Shown piece after piece: positions 5,459 to 12,731 of a stretch of DNA of 12,731 nt. Numbering within the stretch: the stretch's first letter is position 1; every line of letters begins with the position of its first letter. The notes under the pieces are model-generated. The model saw only the letters and a program-made list of their open reading frames with translations. It did no database searches and was not told where the DNA came from. The position numbers and the translations under genes are program-made. The stretch is from Acidobacteriaceae bacterium (GTDB lineage Bacteria > Acidobacteriota > Terriglobia > Terriglobales > Acidobacteriaceae), in contig PLKU01000203.1 in NCBI GenBank assembly GCA_003140705.1, positions 3,679 to 16,409 on the forward strand, read 5' to 3'.

Positions 5459-8140
5459 CCTGACCAAGCCAAGCCGCCCGTCTTCCTGCTCGACACCATG
5501 TCGTTCATCTTTCGCGCGTACCACGCGATGCAGCGCAGCCGGCCCATGTCAACGCGGGGTGGATTGCCGACCGCAGCTATTTATGTCTTCGTCAACATGA
5601 TCAAGAAGCTGCGCCAGGATTTTTCGCCACTTTATTTTGCGGCGGTCTTCGACGTCAGCGGCGCGGTCTTTCGCGACGAGCGGGCGCGCACCATGGGGCC
5701 GCTGCGGAAATGGAACGGAAAGACGCAGTGCTTTGACGAAGTCAGCTACGAGGGCTACAAAGCTAATCGCGCGGCCATGCCCGAGGACCTGAGGCGGCAA
5801 ATTCCTTATATTCGTCGCGCCCTGGAGGCCCTGCACATTCCCATTCTTGAGGCCGAGGGGTTCGAGGCCGACGATGTGATCGGAACCCTGGCTCGAAAGG
5901 CTGCTCTCGAGCAGCACGAAGTCTTTATTGTTTCGGGCGACAAGGACATGATGCAGTTGGTTACGCCCCAGGTGAAGATTCTCAATCCCCAGAAGGACAA
6001 CCTCGTGCTTGATCCCGGCAAGGTTGTTGAGACGCTGGGCGTCCCTCCGGACAAAGTCGTTGATGTGATGGCCCTGCGCGGTGATGCGGTGGATAACATT
6101 CCCGGCGCACCGGGGATTGGCGACAAAGGAAGCGTGGAACTGATTCTTGAATTCGGCAGCGTGGAGGCGGTGCTGGACCGCGCCGCGGAGGTCAAGCGCA
6201 AGAGCTACCGCGAGTCACTGGAACAGAATCGCGAGGCCGTGCTGCTGTCCAAAGAGCTGGTCACCATCGACAGCAACGTGCCACTGGAGTTGAACCTGGG
6301 CGCGATGCAGACCCAGCCACCGGACCTTGAGGCCTGCCGCGAGCTGTTTACGGAGCTTGAGTTTACGTCGATGCTACGTGACCTTGCGCCATCTGAAACG
6401 GCGCCCACGATTGAGTTGATTGAGGCGCCAACGAATGAGCAGGCTGCCGCGTTCTACGCCGCTGCACGTGCCAATGGCTTCGCCTTCGCGCTCGATGCGA
6501 AGGCTCCCGAGCCGGAGGCTGAAGAGGAAGCACAACAATCGATGTCGCTGCTGGATGTAGCGGAAGCCGCCGAGAAACAGGCCAGCTTCGCCGTGGGCGC
6601 TTGCGCGGAGCCCGGGACGGCTCTGAAATTGAGCCTGACGCCGGGATTGCGCGCACTGCTTGAGGACGCATCTGTGCCGAAGAGGACGCACGATTGGAAG
6701 TCGGCGCTGCATTTGCTTTCTGCGCAGGGTGTTGAGCCGCGCGGCGCGGTTGACGACACGATGCTTCTTTCGTACGCGCTCAATCCCACCCACGCCACGC
6801 AGACGCTGGCTGACGTAGCTGCGCGACACGGGCAACCGGCTCCATCCACGCTGGCGGCGGGTGCGGCCGCGATTCATGCGCTTGTTCCGGCGCTGCACAT
6901 TGAGGCGGAGACGGCGAAGGTCGAAGGCGTTTACAAGAAGATTGACCTGCCGCTGGCGCCCGTTCTTTTTCGCATGGAAAAGGCTGGTGTGCGCATTGAT
7001 GTGGGAGTTTTGAATGGGCTTTCCCAACGGTTCAGCGCGGAGCTGGAGCGCGTGGGCGAGCGCATCTTCGAGCTGGCCGGCCGGCGGTTCAATGTCAATT
7101 CGCCCAAGCAGCTTGGCGAGGTGCTGTTTACCCATTTGGGATTGCCTGCACCGGCGATTCGGGGGAAGGGCAGGGCCCTTTCGACCGCGCAGGACGTGCT
7201 TGAGCAACTGGCGGAGCAAAATGAGGTTCCTCGCCTGGTGCTCGAATTCCGCCATCTTTCGAAACTCAAATCGAACTATGTCGACGCACTGCCTCTATTG
7301 GCCGATTCCGATTCGCGGGTGCATACGACCTTCCAGGCAGCGGCAACGGCGACGGGACGGCTGTCGTCCGTGAATCCGAACTTGCAGAATATTCCTGTTC
7401 GCACCGAGCTGGGACGTGAGATTCGCGCTGCTTTTACGGCTGCGCCGGGGTCGCAACTGCTTTCGGCCGACTACTCGCAGATTGAGCTGCGTCTACTGGC
7501 TCACTTCAGTGGCGACCCACTGCTGACCAAGGCCTACGCGGAGAACATCGATATTCATACGCTTACGGCGAGCGAGGTGTTCAACGTTGCCGCAGACACC
7601 ATGGACAAAGAGACGCGGGGACGCGCGAAGGCGGTCAACTTTGGCATTGTCTACGGGATTTCGGCGTTTGGGCTCGCCGCGCAACTGGGCATTCCGCAAT
7701 CGGAGGCTAAGGCTTATATCGAGCGGTACTTCGAACGCTACGCCGGGGTTCGAGCGTTTATTGAACGAACATTGGAGCAGACACGGCGAGAGGGCTCAGT
7801 GCGCACGATGTTCGGGCGTGTCCGGCCCATTCCGGATATCGAGAGCCGCAACCCCAACCAGCGCGGATTTGCAGAGCGCACTGCTATCAATACACCCCTG
7901 CAAGGCACGGCGGCCGACCTCATCAAGCTGGCCATGATCGTCATCGATCGAAAGCTCACCGAGCGCGGTCTCAAGACACGTATGGTTCTGCAGGTCCATG
8001 ATGAACTTCTGTTTGAAGTGCCTGCTGATGAGACCGCAGAGATCGAAGCGCTGGTGCGCACCGAAATGGAAGGCGTGGTCAAGCTGAGCGTTCCGCTGGT
8101 GGCCGATCTGGGCTTCGGTGCGAATTGGCGGGATCTTTAA
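5456..8140 (+). CDS. polA: DNA polymerase I (active 5' nuclease and polymerase; proofreading domain probably inactive)
   Basis: 894 residues; removes RNA primers and fills gaps in replication and repair. The 5' nuclease domain (about 1-310) keeps its metal-binding acids: D13, D66, EADD (137-140), GDKD (161-164) and GDAVDN (209-214). Between FRDE (72-75) and YKANR (101-105) it carries about 21 more residues than E. coli PolA. The middle domain (about 320-490) corresponds to the 3'-5' exonuclease but lacks the catalytic acids: the D-x-E site reads LDAKA (346-350), the second aspartate position is alanine (DWKSA, 413-417), and no YxxxD motif follows. The polymerase domain is complete: motif A DYSQIELR (672-679), motif B RGRAKAVNFGIVYG (721-734) and motif C QVHDE (846-850). 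F729 in the O-helix is the residue that discriminates against dideoxynucleotides. The GTG start at 5456 has no Shine-Dalgarno sequence and fits the conserved N-terminus (VFLLDTMSFIFRAYHA). It starts 47 bases after queA. Confidence 0.97.
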   Translation: MPDQAKPPVFLLDTMSFIFRAYHAMQRSRPMSTRGGLPTAAIYVFVNMIKKLRQDFSPLYFAAVFDVSGAVFRDERARTMGPLRKWNGKTQCFDEVSYEGYKANRAAMPEDLRRQIPYIRRALEALHIPILEAEGFEADDVIGTLARKAALEQHEVFIVSGDKDMMQLVTPQVKILNPQKDNLVLDPGKVVETLGVPPDKVVDVMALRGDAVDNIPGAPGIGDKGSVELILEFGSVEAVLDRAAEVKRKSYRESLEQNREAVLLSKELVTIDSNVPLELNLGAMQTQPPDLEACRELFTELEFTSMLRDLAPSETAPTIELIEAPTNEQAAAFYAAARANGFAFALDAKAPEPEAEEEAQQSMSLLDVAEAAEKQASFAVGACAEPGTALKLSLTPGLRALLEDASVPKRTHDWKSALHLLSAQGVEPRGAVDDTMLLSYALNPTHATQTLADVAARHGQPAPSTLAAGAAAIHALVPALHIEAETAKVEGVYKKIDLPLAPVLFRMEKAGVRIDVGVLNGLSQRFSAELERVGERIFELAGRRFNVNSPKQLGEVLFTHLGLPAPAIRGKGRALSTAQDVLEQLAEQNEVPRLVLEFRHLSKLKSNYVDALPLLADSDSRVHTTFQAAATATGRLSSVNPNLQNIPVRTELGREIRAAFTAAPGSQLLSADYSQIELRLLAHFSGDPLLTKAYAENIDIHTLTASEVFNVAADTMDKETRGRAKAVNFGIVYGISAFGLAAQLGIPQSEAKAYIERYFERYAGVRAFIERTLEQTRREGSVRTMFGRVRPIPDIESRNPNQRGFAERTAINTPLQGTAADLIKLAMIVIDRKLTERGLKTRMVLQVHDELLFEVPADETAEIEALVRTEMEGVVKLSVPLVADLGFGANWRDL

Positions 8141-8185
8141 AGCAGGGGCCACGGACTCGGGAATCGGGATTAGCAAACAGTGAGC

Positions 8186-8215
8186 CGCTCCGTCGAGGGA
8201 GCGCGAATCTTTCGC
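8186..8215 (+). terminator. Two adjacent small hairpins after polA, possible terminator
   Basis: CGCTCC (8186-8191), a six-base loop and GGAGCG (8198-8203) form a perfect GC-rich stem. It is followed immediately by GCGAA-TCT-TTCGC (8203-8215); the two share one base, so the second stem would be four pairs if both form. They lie about 45 bases after the polA stop, in the 193-base gap before padR. There is no run of T after them, so a Rho-independent terminator is only a possibility. Confidence 0.35.
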
Positions 8216-8263
8216 AGTTCCCAGCGTTCCACCCCAATTGCTGAGACAAATCTGCCTAGAGAG

Positions 8264-8281
8264 TTTATATACATGTTGACA
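8264..8281 (+). promoter_or_regulatory. padR-ADOP promoter/operator region (consensus -35)
   Basis: A short AT-rich stretch in an otherwise GC-rich area contains ATACAT (8269-8274), which resembles one half of the ATGTAT-N8-ATACAT sites known for PadR proteins, followed by a perfect -35 TTGACA (8276-8281). The best -10 at 18 bases is poor (CAGAGT, 8300-8305). ATGT and ACAT arms (8273-8276 and 8279-8282) flank two bases. Autoregulation by PadR here is plausible but unproven. Confidence 0.35.
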
Positions 8282-8333
8282 TCCAACCTATGCCAGGTGC
8301 AGAGTATCTGTAGAAAGACAACAGGTACACTCT

Positions 8334-8672
8334 ATGGGCGAAAACAAATCTGACGTTCTGCAAGGCACGCTGGACCTGATGGTGCTGAAAACACTTGAGG
8401 CAATGGGGCCTTTGCACGGTTACGGCATTGCTCGGCGCATCGAACAAGTGAGCGATAACGGACTGAGCCTCAACCAGGGAACCATTTATCCCGCGCTTCT
8501 GCGCCTGCAGCAGCGGGGATGGATCAGGGCGGACTGGGGTACGTCCGAGACCAAGCGCCGGGCAAAGTTTTACGCGCTGACCCGCATCGGCCGGAAGCAG
8601 ATTGAGCAGGAGACTGAGAATTGGGAGCGAATTGCCGGAACCATGGCGCGCTTTCTCGCCCCATCCAACTAG
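8334..8672 (+). CDS. PadR family transcriptional regulator
   Basis: A 112-residue winged-helix repressor-type protein. The N-terminal block VLQGTLDLMVLKTLE (8-22) and HGYGIARRIEQ (28-38) are typical of PadR proteins. LNQGTIYPALLRLQQRGWI (46-64) is the recognition-helix region, followed by a wing with KRRAKFYALTRIGR (74-87). A C-terminal helix (about 88-108) would mediate dimerisation; at this length it belongs to the short PadR subfamily. ATG 8334 gives the standard N-terminus, although the Shine-Dalgarno sequence is weak. Its stop codon overlaps the AGGAGG of the downstream permease gene, so the two are almost certainly co-transcribed. PadR next to an ADOP permease is a recurrent arrangement in Acidobacteriota. 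The inducing signal is unknown. Confidence 0.95.
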   Translation: MGENKSDVLQGTLDLMVLKTLEAMGPLHGYGIARRIEQVSDNGLSLNQGTIYPALLRLQQRGWIRADWGTSETKRRAKFYALTRIGRKQIEQETENWERIAGTMARFLAPSN

Positions 8673-8681
8673 GAGGCCGTC

Positions 8682-11366
8682 ATGGAACTGATACGTGTTC
8701 TATTGAGTCGCTGCGCGGCGCTTTTCCGCAGGCGCAAGCTGGACGAAGATCTGGATGAGGAGCTGCGATCGCATATTGATCTAGCCGTCGAGGAGAACCT
8801 GAAGCGCGGCATGTCTAAGCAGGAGGCGCGGACCCTGGCGCTGCGTGAGTTCGGTGGCATCACGCAAGTCAAGGAGCGCTTTCGAGTGCAACGGGGGATG
8901 CCTTTCGTGGGCACCGTCGCACAGGATGTACGCTTTGCTCTGCGCCAGTTGCACAAGTCTCCTGGATTCGCGCTCACGGCGATCATGACGCTGGCACTTG
9001 GCATTGGTGCAAACACTGCGATCTTTAGCGTGGTGAACAGCGTGCTGCTCAAGCCGTTTGGCTTTCCAGATCCAAAGCAGCTCGTTGTCTTGCGTGAAAC
9101 CGTTGCGGAGATGGCAAAGGTGGCGCCCACCTTGCCTGACAATCCCAAACACTATCTGAACTTGAGAACGCAGTCGAAGACGCTCGAGGATGCAGCCATT
9201 TTTCAGCCGCGCGGATTTAGCGTAGCCGTGGGGAACGACCATCCTCAAATCGTCAACGGGCTCCAGGTCGCACCGAGTTTTTTCTCCGTGCTTGGAATGC
9301 AGCCGACTCTGGGCCGCGCCTTCCGACCTGAGGAGGCGAGCAAGGGACACGATTCGGAGGTGATCCTGACCTGGAATGCATGGCAACGTTATTTTCAAGG
9401 GGATCCCAATGCTGTAGGCCGCACGTTGCACATTGATGGTGGAGAGAGCACGGTCGTGGGTGTCTTGCCTAAAGAATTCAGCTTCCCTCATGTCGACCTC
9501 ATGCCGGTGGCGGGGCAATTTGCAACGCCTCCGCTGGAACTCTTCAAGCCGCTGGTGCTGTATCCGCAGGAAGTATCGGATAACGGCGATTTCAACTATT
9601 TAGTGATCGCGCGGATCAGGCCCGGCGTGACTGTGAGTCAAGCGCAGAGCGAACTGCAAGGGTTGCAGCAGGCCTACTCGATTGCAATGCATTTGCAGAC
9701 GCATCTGGGCATTGACGTGATTCCTCTGACGCAGGAGGTTACGGGGAGCGTCAGCGCGGGTCTTTGGCTGTTGCTTGCCGGTATCGGGGCTGTGTTGCTG
9801 ATTGCGTGTGTGAATTTGGCCAACCTGCAATTGGCGCGTGCGGTTGCGCGGGAACGCGAGGCTTCAATCCGCGCTGCCTTGGGAGCTGGTCGCAAGCGCC
9901 TTTTGCAATTGGCGCTGATTGAGAGCCTTGTGCTTGCCTCGATTGGAGGCACGCTGGGCGTCCTGTTTGCACTGGCTGGCGTGCGCATCTTCATTTCTCT
10001 AGCGCCGGCGGGCCTGCCACGTCTCAATGAAGTTGCGATAAGTTGGCCGGTGCTGCTGTTTGCTGCGGGTCTGTCCGTGGCAACAGCGCTGTTGTTCGGC
10101 ATTCTCCCGGCTCTGCGCTCGATGCGCGCCGATCCCCAGTCCGCAATGCAGGTCAACTCCACACGCGTAGCCAATACGCGGCAAGGAAAGCGAATTCGAA
10201 GTGTGCTTGTAGGCGCGGAGATAGCATGCACACTCTTGTTGCTGGTGGTAACGGCCCTGGTAGTGAGCAGCTTTGCGCGCGTGGTTACACAACAACGCAA
10301 CTTCGATTCTGACCACGTGACGCTGGCGGAAGTGAATCTCTTTAATTCAAGCTATGGGGACTCGGCCCCCAATTTCAAAGCCGCGCAGATTTCATTCATT
10401 GACCGAACTCTCGATGGTCTGGCTGAGATTCCCGGAGTGACCGGCGCGGCTGTCACAAGTCAGATGCCGATGGCAGGCGAGTCCTGGATTGATGGTCTTA
10501 CTCGCCCGGATCATCCCCTGCCTGAGTCACAGCGCCCCATGGTCAATGTGCGCATGATCAGCACGAACTATCGAAGCACGTTGGAGATTCCACTGCTTGC
10601 GGGGCGCGACCTGGAACTGTCCGATAGGAGTCACGCTGGAAATGTTCTGATCTCTGCGCAGACTGCACGCACGGCGTGGCCCGGAGAAGACCCGATCGGC
10701 AAGCATTTCGACTTTGGTGACGGCGCCGGAACACGTACGGTGGTCGGCGTGGTTGCCGACGCGCGCGTGAACGATTTGAAGAAGACCGCCAGCATGGTCT
10801 ATCAGCCTTACTGGGAGAATCCGCGCTGGCGTGTGTATTTTCTGGTGCGCAGCCCACTCGCCGCTTCGGCGCTTGTCGATTCAATTCGCAGTGTCGTCTG
10901 GAAGGTCGATCCTCAGGTCCCGATCCCCACCCTGAAATCCTTTGACGATCAGGTGAACGACTCGGTGGCGACGGAGCGCTTTCAGACGCTGCTGCTTTCG
11001 AGCTTTGGCGCGGCAGCCTTGCTGCTGGCATTGCTGGGGGTTTACGGGGTACTGACTTACTCCGTCTCCCTGCGGCAACAGGAGTTCAGCATTCGTATCG
11101 CGCTGGGTTCGGGTCGGGCCGCATTGACCTTGCTAGTCTTGCGGCAGGCGGCATATCCGGTTTTGGGAGGCATTGTTGCAGGACTGGGAGCGGCATTTGT
11201 GGCCACGCGCTGGATGCGCAGCGTGCTGTATGAGACGCAACCTGCCGATCCGGTGGCGATTTCAGTCAGCATCGTGTTGCTGTTGGCTGCTGCGATTGCA
11301 GCCGCAATTGTCCCAGCGCGGCGGGCAGCGTCAATTGATCCCATGCGGGCGCTGCGAACAGAGTAG
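8682..11366 (+). CDS. ADOP-type MacB/FtsX-like permease (acidobacterial duplicated orphan permease)
   Basis: An 894-residue inner-membrane protein. Residues 1-75 form the soluble, charged permease prefix region (LDEDLDEELRSHIDLA, 20-35; EARTLALREFGG, 48-59). Then come two MacB-like halves. The first has a membrane segment at about 97-121 with ALGIGANTAIFSVVN (105-119), a periplasmic domain to about 357, and an FtsX-type block with helices at about 359-381, 409-437 and 455-478. The second has a helix at about 507-530, a second periplasmic domain to about 770, and helices at about 772-793, 822-842 and 858-877. Each FtsX block carries a cytoplasmic REREASIRAALGAGR-like motif (390-404; QQEFSIRIALGSGR, 799-812) that would contact an ABC ATPase. 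None is encoded next to it, hence 'orphan'. AGGAGG (8671-8676) precedes the ATG by five bases. The substrate, and which ATPase if any drives it, are unknown. Confidence 0.95.
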   Translation: MELIRVLLSRCAALFRRRKLDEDLDEELRSHIDLAVEENLKRGMSKQEARTLALREFGGITQVKERFRVQRGMPFVGTVAQDVRFALRQLHKSPGFALTAIMTLALGIGANTAIFSVVNSVLLKPFGFPDPKQLVVLRETVAEMAKVAPTLPDNPKHYLNLRTQSKTLEDAAIFQPRGFSVAVGNDHPQIVNGLQVAPSFFSVLGMQPTLGRAFRPEEASKGHDSEVILTWNAWQRYFQGDPNAVGRTLHIDGGESTVVGVLPKEFSFPHVDLMPVAGQFATPPLELFKPLVLYPQEVSDNGDFNYLVIARIRPGVTVSQAQSELQGLQQAYSIAMHLQTHLGIDVIPLTQEVTGSVSAGLWLLLAGIGAVLLIACVNLANLQLARAVAREREASIRAALGAGRKRLLQLALIESLVLASIGGTLGVLFALAGVRIFISLAPAGLPRLNEVAISWPVLLFAAGLSVATALLFGILPALRSMRADPQSAMQVNSTRVANTRQGKRIRSVLVGAEIACTLLLLVVTALVVSSFARVVTQQRNFDSDHVTLAEVNLFNSSYGDSAPNFKAAQISFIDRTLDGLAEIPGVTGAAVTSQMPMAGESWIDGLTRPDHPLPESQRPMVNVRMISTNYRSTLEIPLLAGRDLELSDRSHAGNVLISAQTARTAWPGEDPIGKHFDFGDGAGTRTVVGVVADARVNDLKKTASMVYQPYWENPRWRVYFLVRSPLAASALVDSIRSVVWKVDPQVPIPTLKSFDDQVNDSVATERFQTLLLSSFGAAALLLALLGVYGVLTYSVSLRQQEFSIRIALGSGRAALTLLVLRQAAYPVLGGIVAGLGAAFVATRWMRSVLYETQPADPVAISVSIVLLLAAAIAAAIVPARRAASIDPMRALRTE

Positions 11367-11397
11367 GTGTAGCGGATGGTCCAGCACCAGCCTACAC
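11367..11397. terminator. Hairpin between convergent ADOP and glmM genes, possible bidirectional terminator
   Basis: GTGTAG (11367-11372), immediately after the permease stop, pairs perfectly with CTACAC (11392-11397), which contains the glmM stop codon. Inside, TGGT (11377-11380) and ACCA (11386-11389) can extend the fold. The gap between the two stop codons is only 25 bases, so one structure would serve both transcripts. There is no T-tract on either side, so efficiency as an intrinsic terminator is uncertain. Confidence 0.4.
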
Positions 11398-12731
11398 GCC
11401 GAGTTCGGCGCGTATGGCGTCGGCGATGGAATTTGCGTGGTGGTGCATTGCCGCTTCGCTCTCGGCTTCGATCATGACGCGCGCCAGCGCTTCCGTTCCG
11501 CTGTAGCGGATGACAACGCGGCCAGTGTCCTTCAGGTCTTCTTCGGCGGCGCGGATGGTGGCGACGACAGCAGGGATGGATTCAAGGGCACGCTTTTCGC
11601 GAACCTTAACATTGACAATCACTTGCGGGAAAACCTTCAAATCATTTGTTAGGTCGGCAATCGGCTTTCCGCTGCGGGCAATCAGGTCGAGGACGACCAA
11701 TGAAGTGAGCAGGCCGTCGCCGGTGGTTGCCAGATGCGGCAGAAGAATGTGCCCTGACTGCTCGCCGCCAAGAGCAGCGTTGTGCGCAAGCATCTGTTCG
11801 AGCACGTAGCGGTCTCCCACTGGAGCGCGAAGCATGCGAATGCCTGAGCGGCGCAGGGCCGCTTCAAGTCCCATATTGGACATGGTGGTTGCAACCACCA
11901 AATCCCCGGTCAGCAGGCCGCGAGCCTTCAAGTCACGTGCGGTCATGAGCAGAATCGCGTCGCCGTTGATCACGTTATTCTGTGCGCCGGCCAACATGCA
12001 GCGGTCGGCATCGCCATCAAAAGTGAGCCCGAGATCGGCGCAGTGCGCGACCACTTCGGCGGCTACAAAGTTTGGATGAAGCGCGCCACAGTTGTCGTTA
12101 ATATTGCGCCCATTGGGGGCGATGTTGAGCATGGTGACGCCGGCAGAACCAGCGGCGCTGAGTCGAAGGAAGAGCTCGGGAGCGATTGCCGCGGCCGCAC
12201 CGTTGGCACAGTCGACGACAAGGTTGAAGCCGGCAAGCGAGAGCTCTGGGACCGAGTCGATCAGGAATTGGATGTAGTCGGATTGGAGTGCGCGATTGTC
12301 TTGAAGGAGCGGCAGCTTGGCCGGATCGGGGGTTTCAATTTGTGCGGCGTGATGAAGGATCTCTTCCTCCATTGCCAGTTCGAGGGCGTCGGCGAGTTTG
12401 AAGCCGTCTGCTCCGAAAAGCTTGATGCCATTGTCGGGCCAAGGATTGTGGGAGGCGGAAATGACGACGCCGGCTTGAAAGCCATGAGTGCGGGCGAGGA
12501 AGGCAACGGCAGGAGTGGGCACGATGCCAGCGCTTTCAACGCGAACCCCGATCTGTCGTAAGCCCGCGGCGAGCGTGGCGGCGATCCAGGGACTGGATTC
12601 GCGGGTGTCGCGACCAATCAAAACGGCGGGAGAAGCGGACGCTTTCCCAAGCGAATGGCCGAGCGCGAGACCGACAGCATAAATGGTGGTTGGGTCGAGA
12701 GGGGATTCGCCGGCAATGGCGCGGATGCCGT
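11392..12731 (-). CDS. glmM: Phosphoglucosamine mutase GlmM (N-terminus beyond window)
   Basis: Converts glucosamine-6-phosphate to glucosamine-1-phosphate on the route to UDP-N-acetylglucosamine, feeding peptidoglycan and outer-membrane glycolipid synthesis; cytosolic. The frame stays open to the right edge, where the first complete codons read GIRA. The last two bases (AC) fit the aspartate of the GTDGIR motif, so only about ten residues are missing from roughly 455. Visible sites are GRDTR near 12603-12617, the phosphoserine loop SASHNP with its catalytic serine codon at 12451-12453, the Mg-binding DGDADR at 12001-12018, the sugar loop GEQSGH at 11749-11766, and the phosphate-binding loop RYSGTEALAR at 11479-11508, where the usual proline after GTE is alanine. 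It is convergent with the ADOP gene. The DGDADR and GEQSG forms favour GlmM over phosphomannomutase/phosphoglucomutase relatives. Confidence 0.95.
   Translation of the reverse strand, partial: GIRAIAGESPLDPTTIYAVGLALGHSLGKASASPAVLIGRDTRESSPWIAATLAAGLRQIGVRVESAGIVPTPAVAFLARTHGFQAGVVISASHNPWPDNGIKLFGADGFKLADALELAMEEEILHHAAQIETPDPAKLPLLQDNRALQSDYIQFLIDSVPELSLAGFNLVVDCANGAAAAIAPELFLRLSAAGSAGVTMLNIAPNGRNINDNCGALHPNFVAAEVVAHCADLGLTFDGDADRCMLAGAQNNVINGDAILLMTARDLKARGLLTGDLVVATTMSNMGLEAALRRSGIRMLRAPVGDRYVLEQMLAHNAALGGEQSGHILLPHLATTGDGLLTSLVVLDLIARSGKPIADLTNDLKVFPQVIVNVKVREKRALESIPAVVATIRAAEEDLKDTGRVVIRYSGTEALARVMIEAESEAAMHHHANSIADAIRAELGV

Noticed and set aside
6374..7255. A 293-codon minus-strand open frame inside polA
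   Set aside because: Antisense shadow; the arginine/glutamine-rich translation has no recognisable domain, and polA is intact across it.
8326..8331. TACACT just before the padR ATG as a -10 element
   Set aside because: It ends only two bases before the ATG, so transcription would start inside the gene and lose the conserved N-terminus.
5456..11366. polA and the ADOP gene both encode exactly 894 residues
   Set aside because: The proteins are unrelated; the equal length is a coincidence.

Overview
The window looks like chromosomal DNA of an acidobacterium, probably class Terriglobia (Acidobacteriaceae-like). The strongest sign is a PadR-type regulator directly followed by an 894-residue MacB/FtsX-like permease with an N-terminal permease prefix region. 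That pairing is the hallmark of the acidobacterial duplicated orphan permease (ADOP) family. The fairly GC-rich base composition fits, as does an unusual insertion in the DNA polymerase I 5' nuclease domain. The lineage call is inference from gene content, because no rRNA gene is present.

Layout. Positions 1-1137 (minus strand) hold most of an AAA+ ATPase with a winged-helix-like N-terminal domain; its C-terminus runs off the left edge. A 316-base divergent intergenic region (1138-1453) follows. It has a good promoter for the ATPase gene with an inverted repeat over the -35, plus two further inverted repeats. From 1454 a run of plus-strand genes begins: a NatA/YhaQ-like ABC ATPase, its NatB-like ABC-2 permease (8-base overlap), a DUF374 lysophospholipid acyltransferase, queA (ATGA overlap) and polA. 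A 193-base gap with small hairpins and a possible promoter leads to the padR-ADOP pair. Convergent to these, on the minus strand, is glmM, whose first few codons lie beyond the right edge.

How the genes relate. The ABC pair should form one exporter. The acyltransferase probably works on membrane lipids, and queA (queuosine in tRNA) is translationally coupled to it. polA is the replication/repair polymerase. PadR probably controls the ADOP permease. GlmM supplies glucosamine-1-phosphate for cell-wall and outer-membrane precursors. Most of this is housekeeping; I see no CRISPR array, insertion sequence, phage gene or recognisable defence cassette.

The observations most worth a second look are: (1) the acyltransferase and polA genes both start with GTG, lack a Shine-Dalgarno sequence, and have a TAGANT -10-like hexamer exactly 7 bases upstream, the geometry of leaderless transcripts; (2) the PolA protein has an extra segment of about 21 residues in the 5' nuclease domain and a proofreading domain without its catalytic acidic residues; (3) a putative operator overlies the -35 of the uncharacterised AAA+ gene. 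I did not find convincing evidence of a wholly new multi-gene system.
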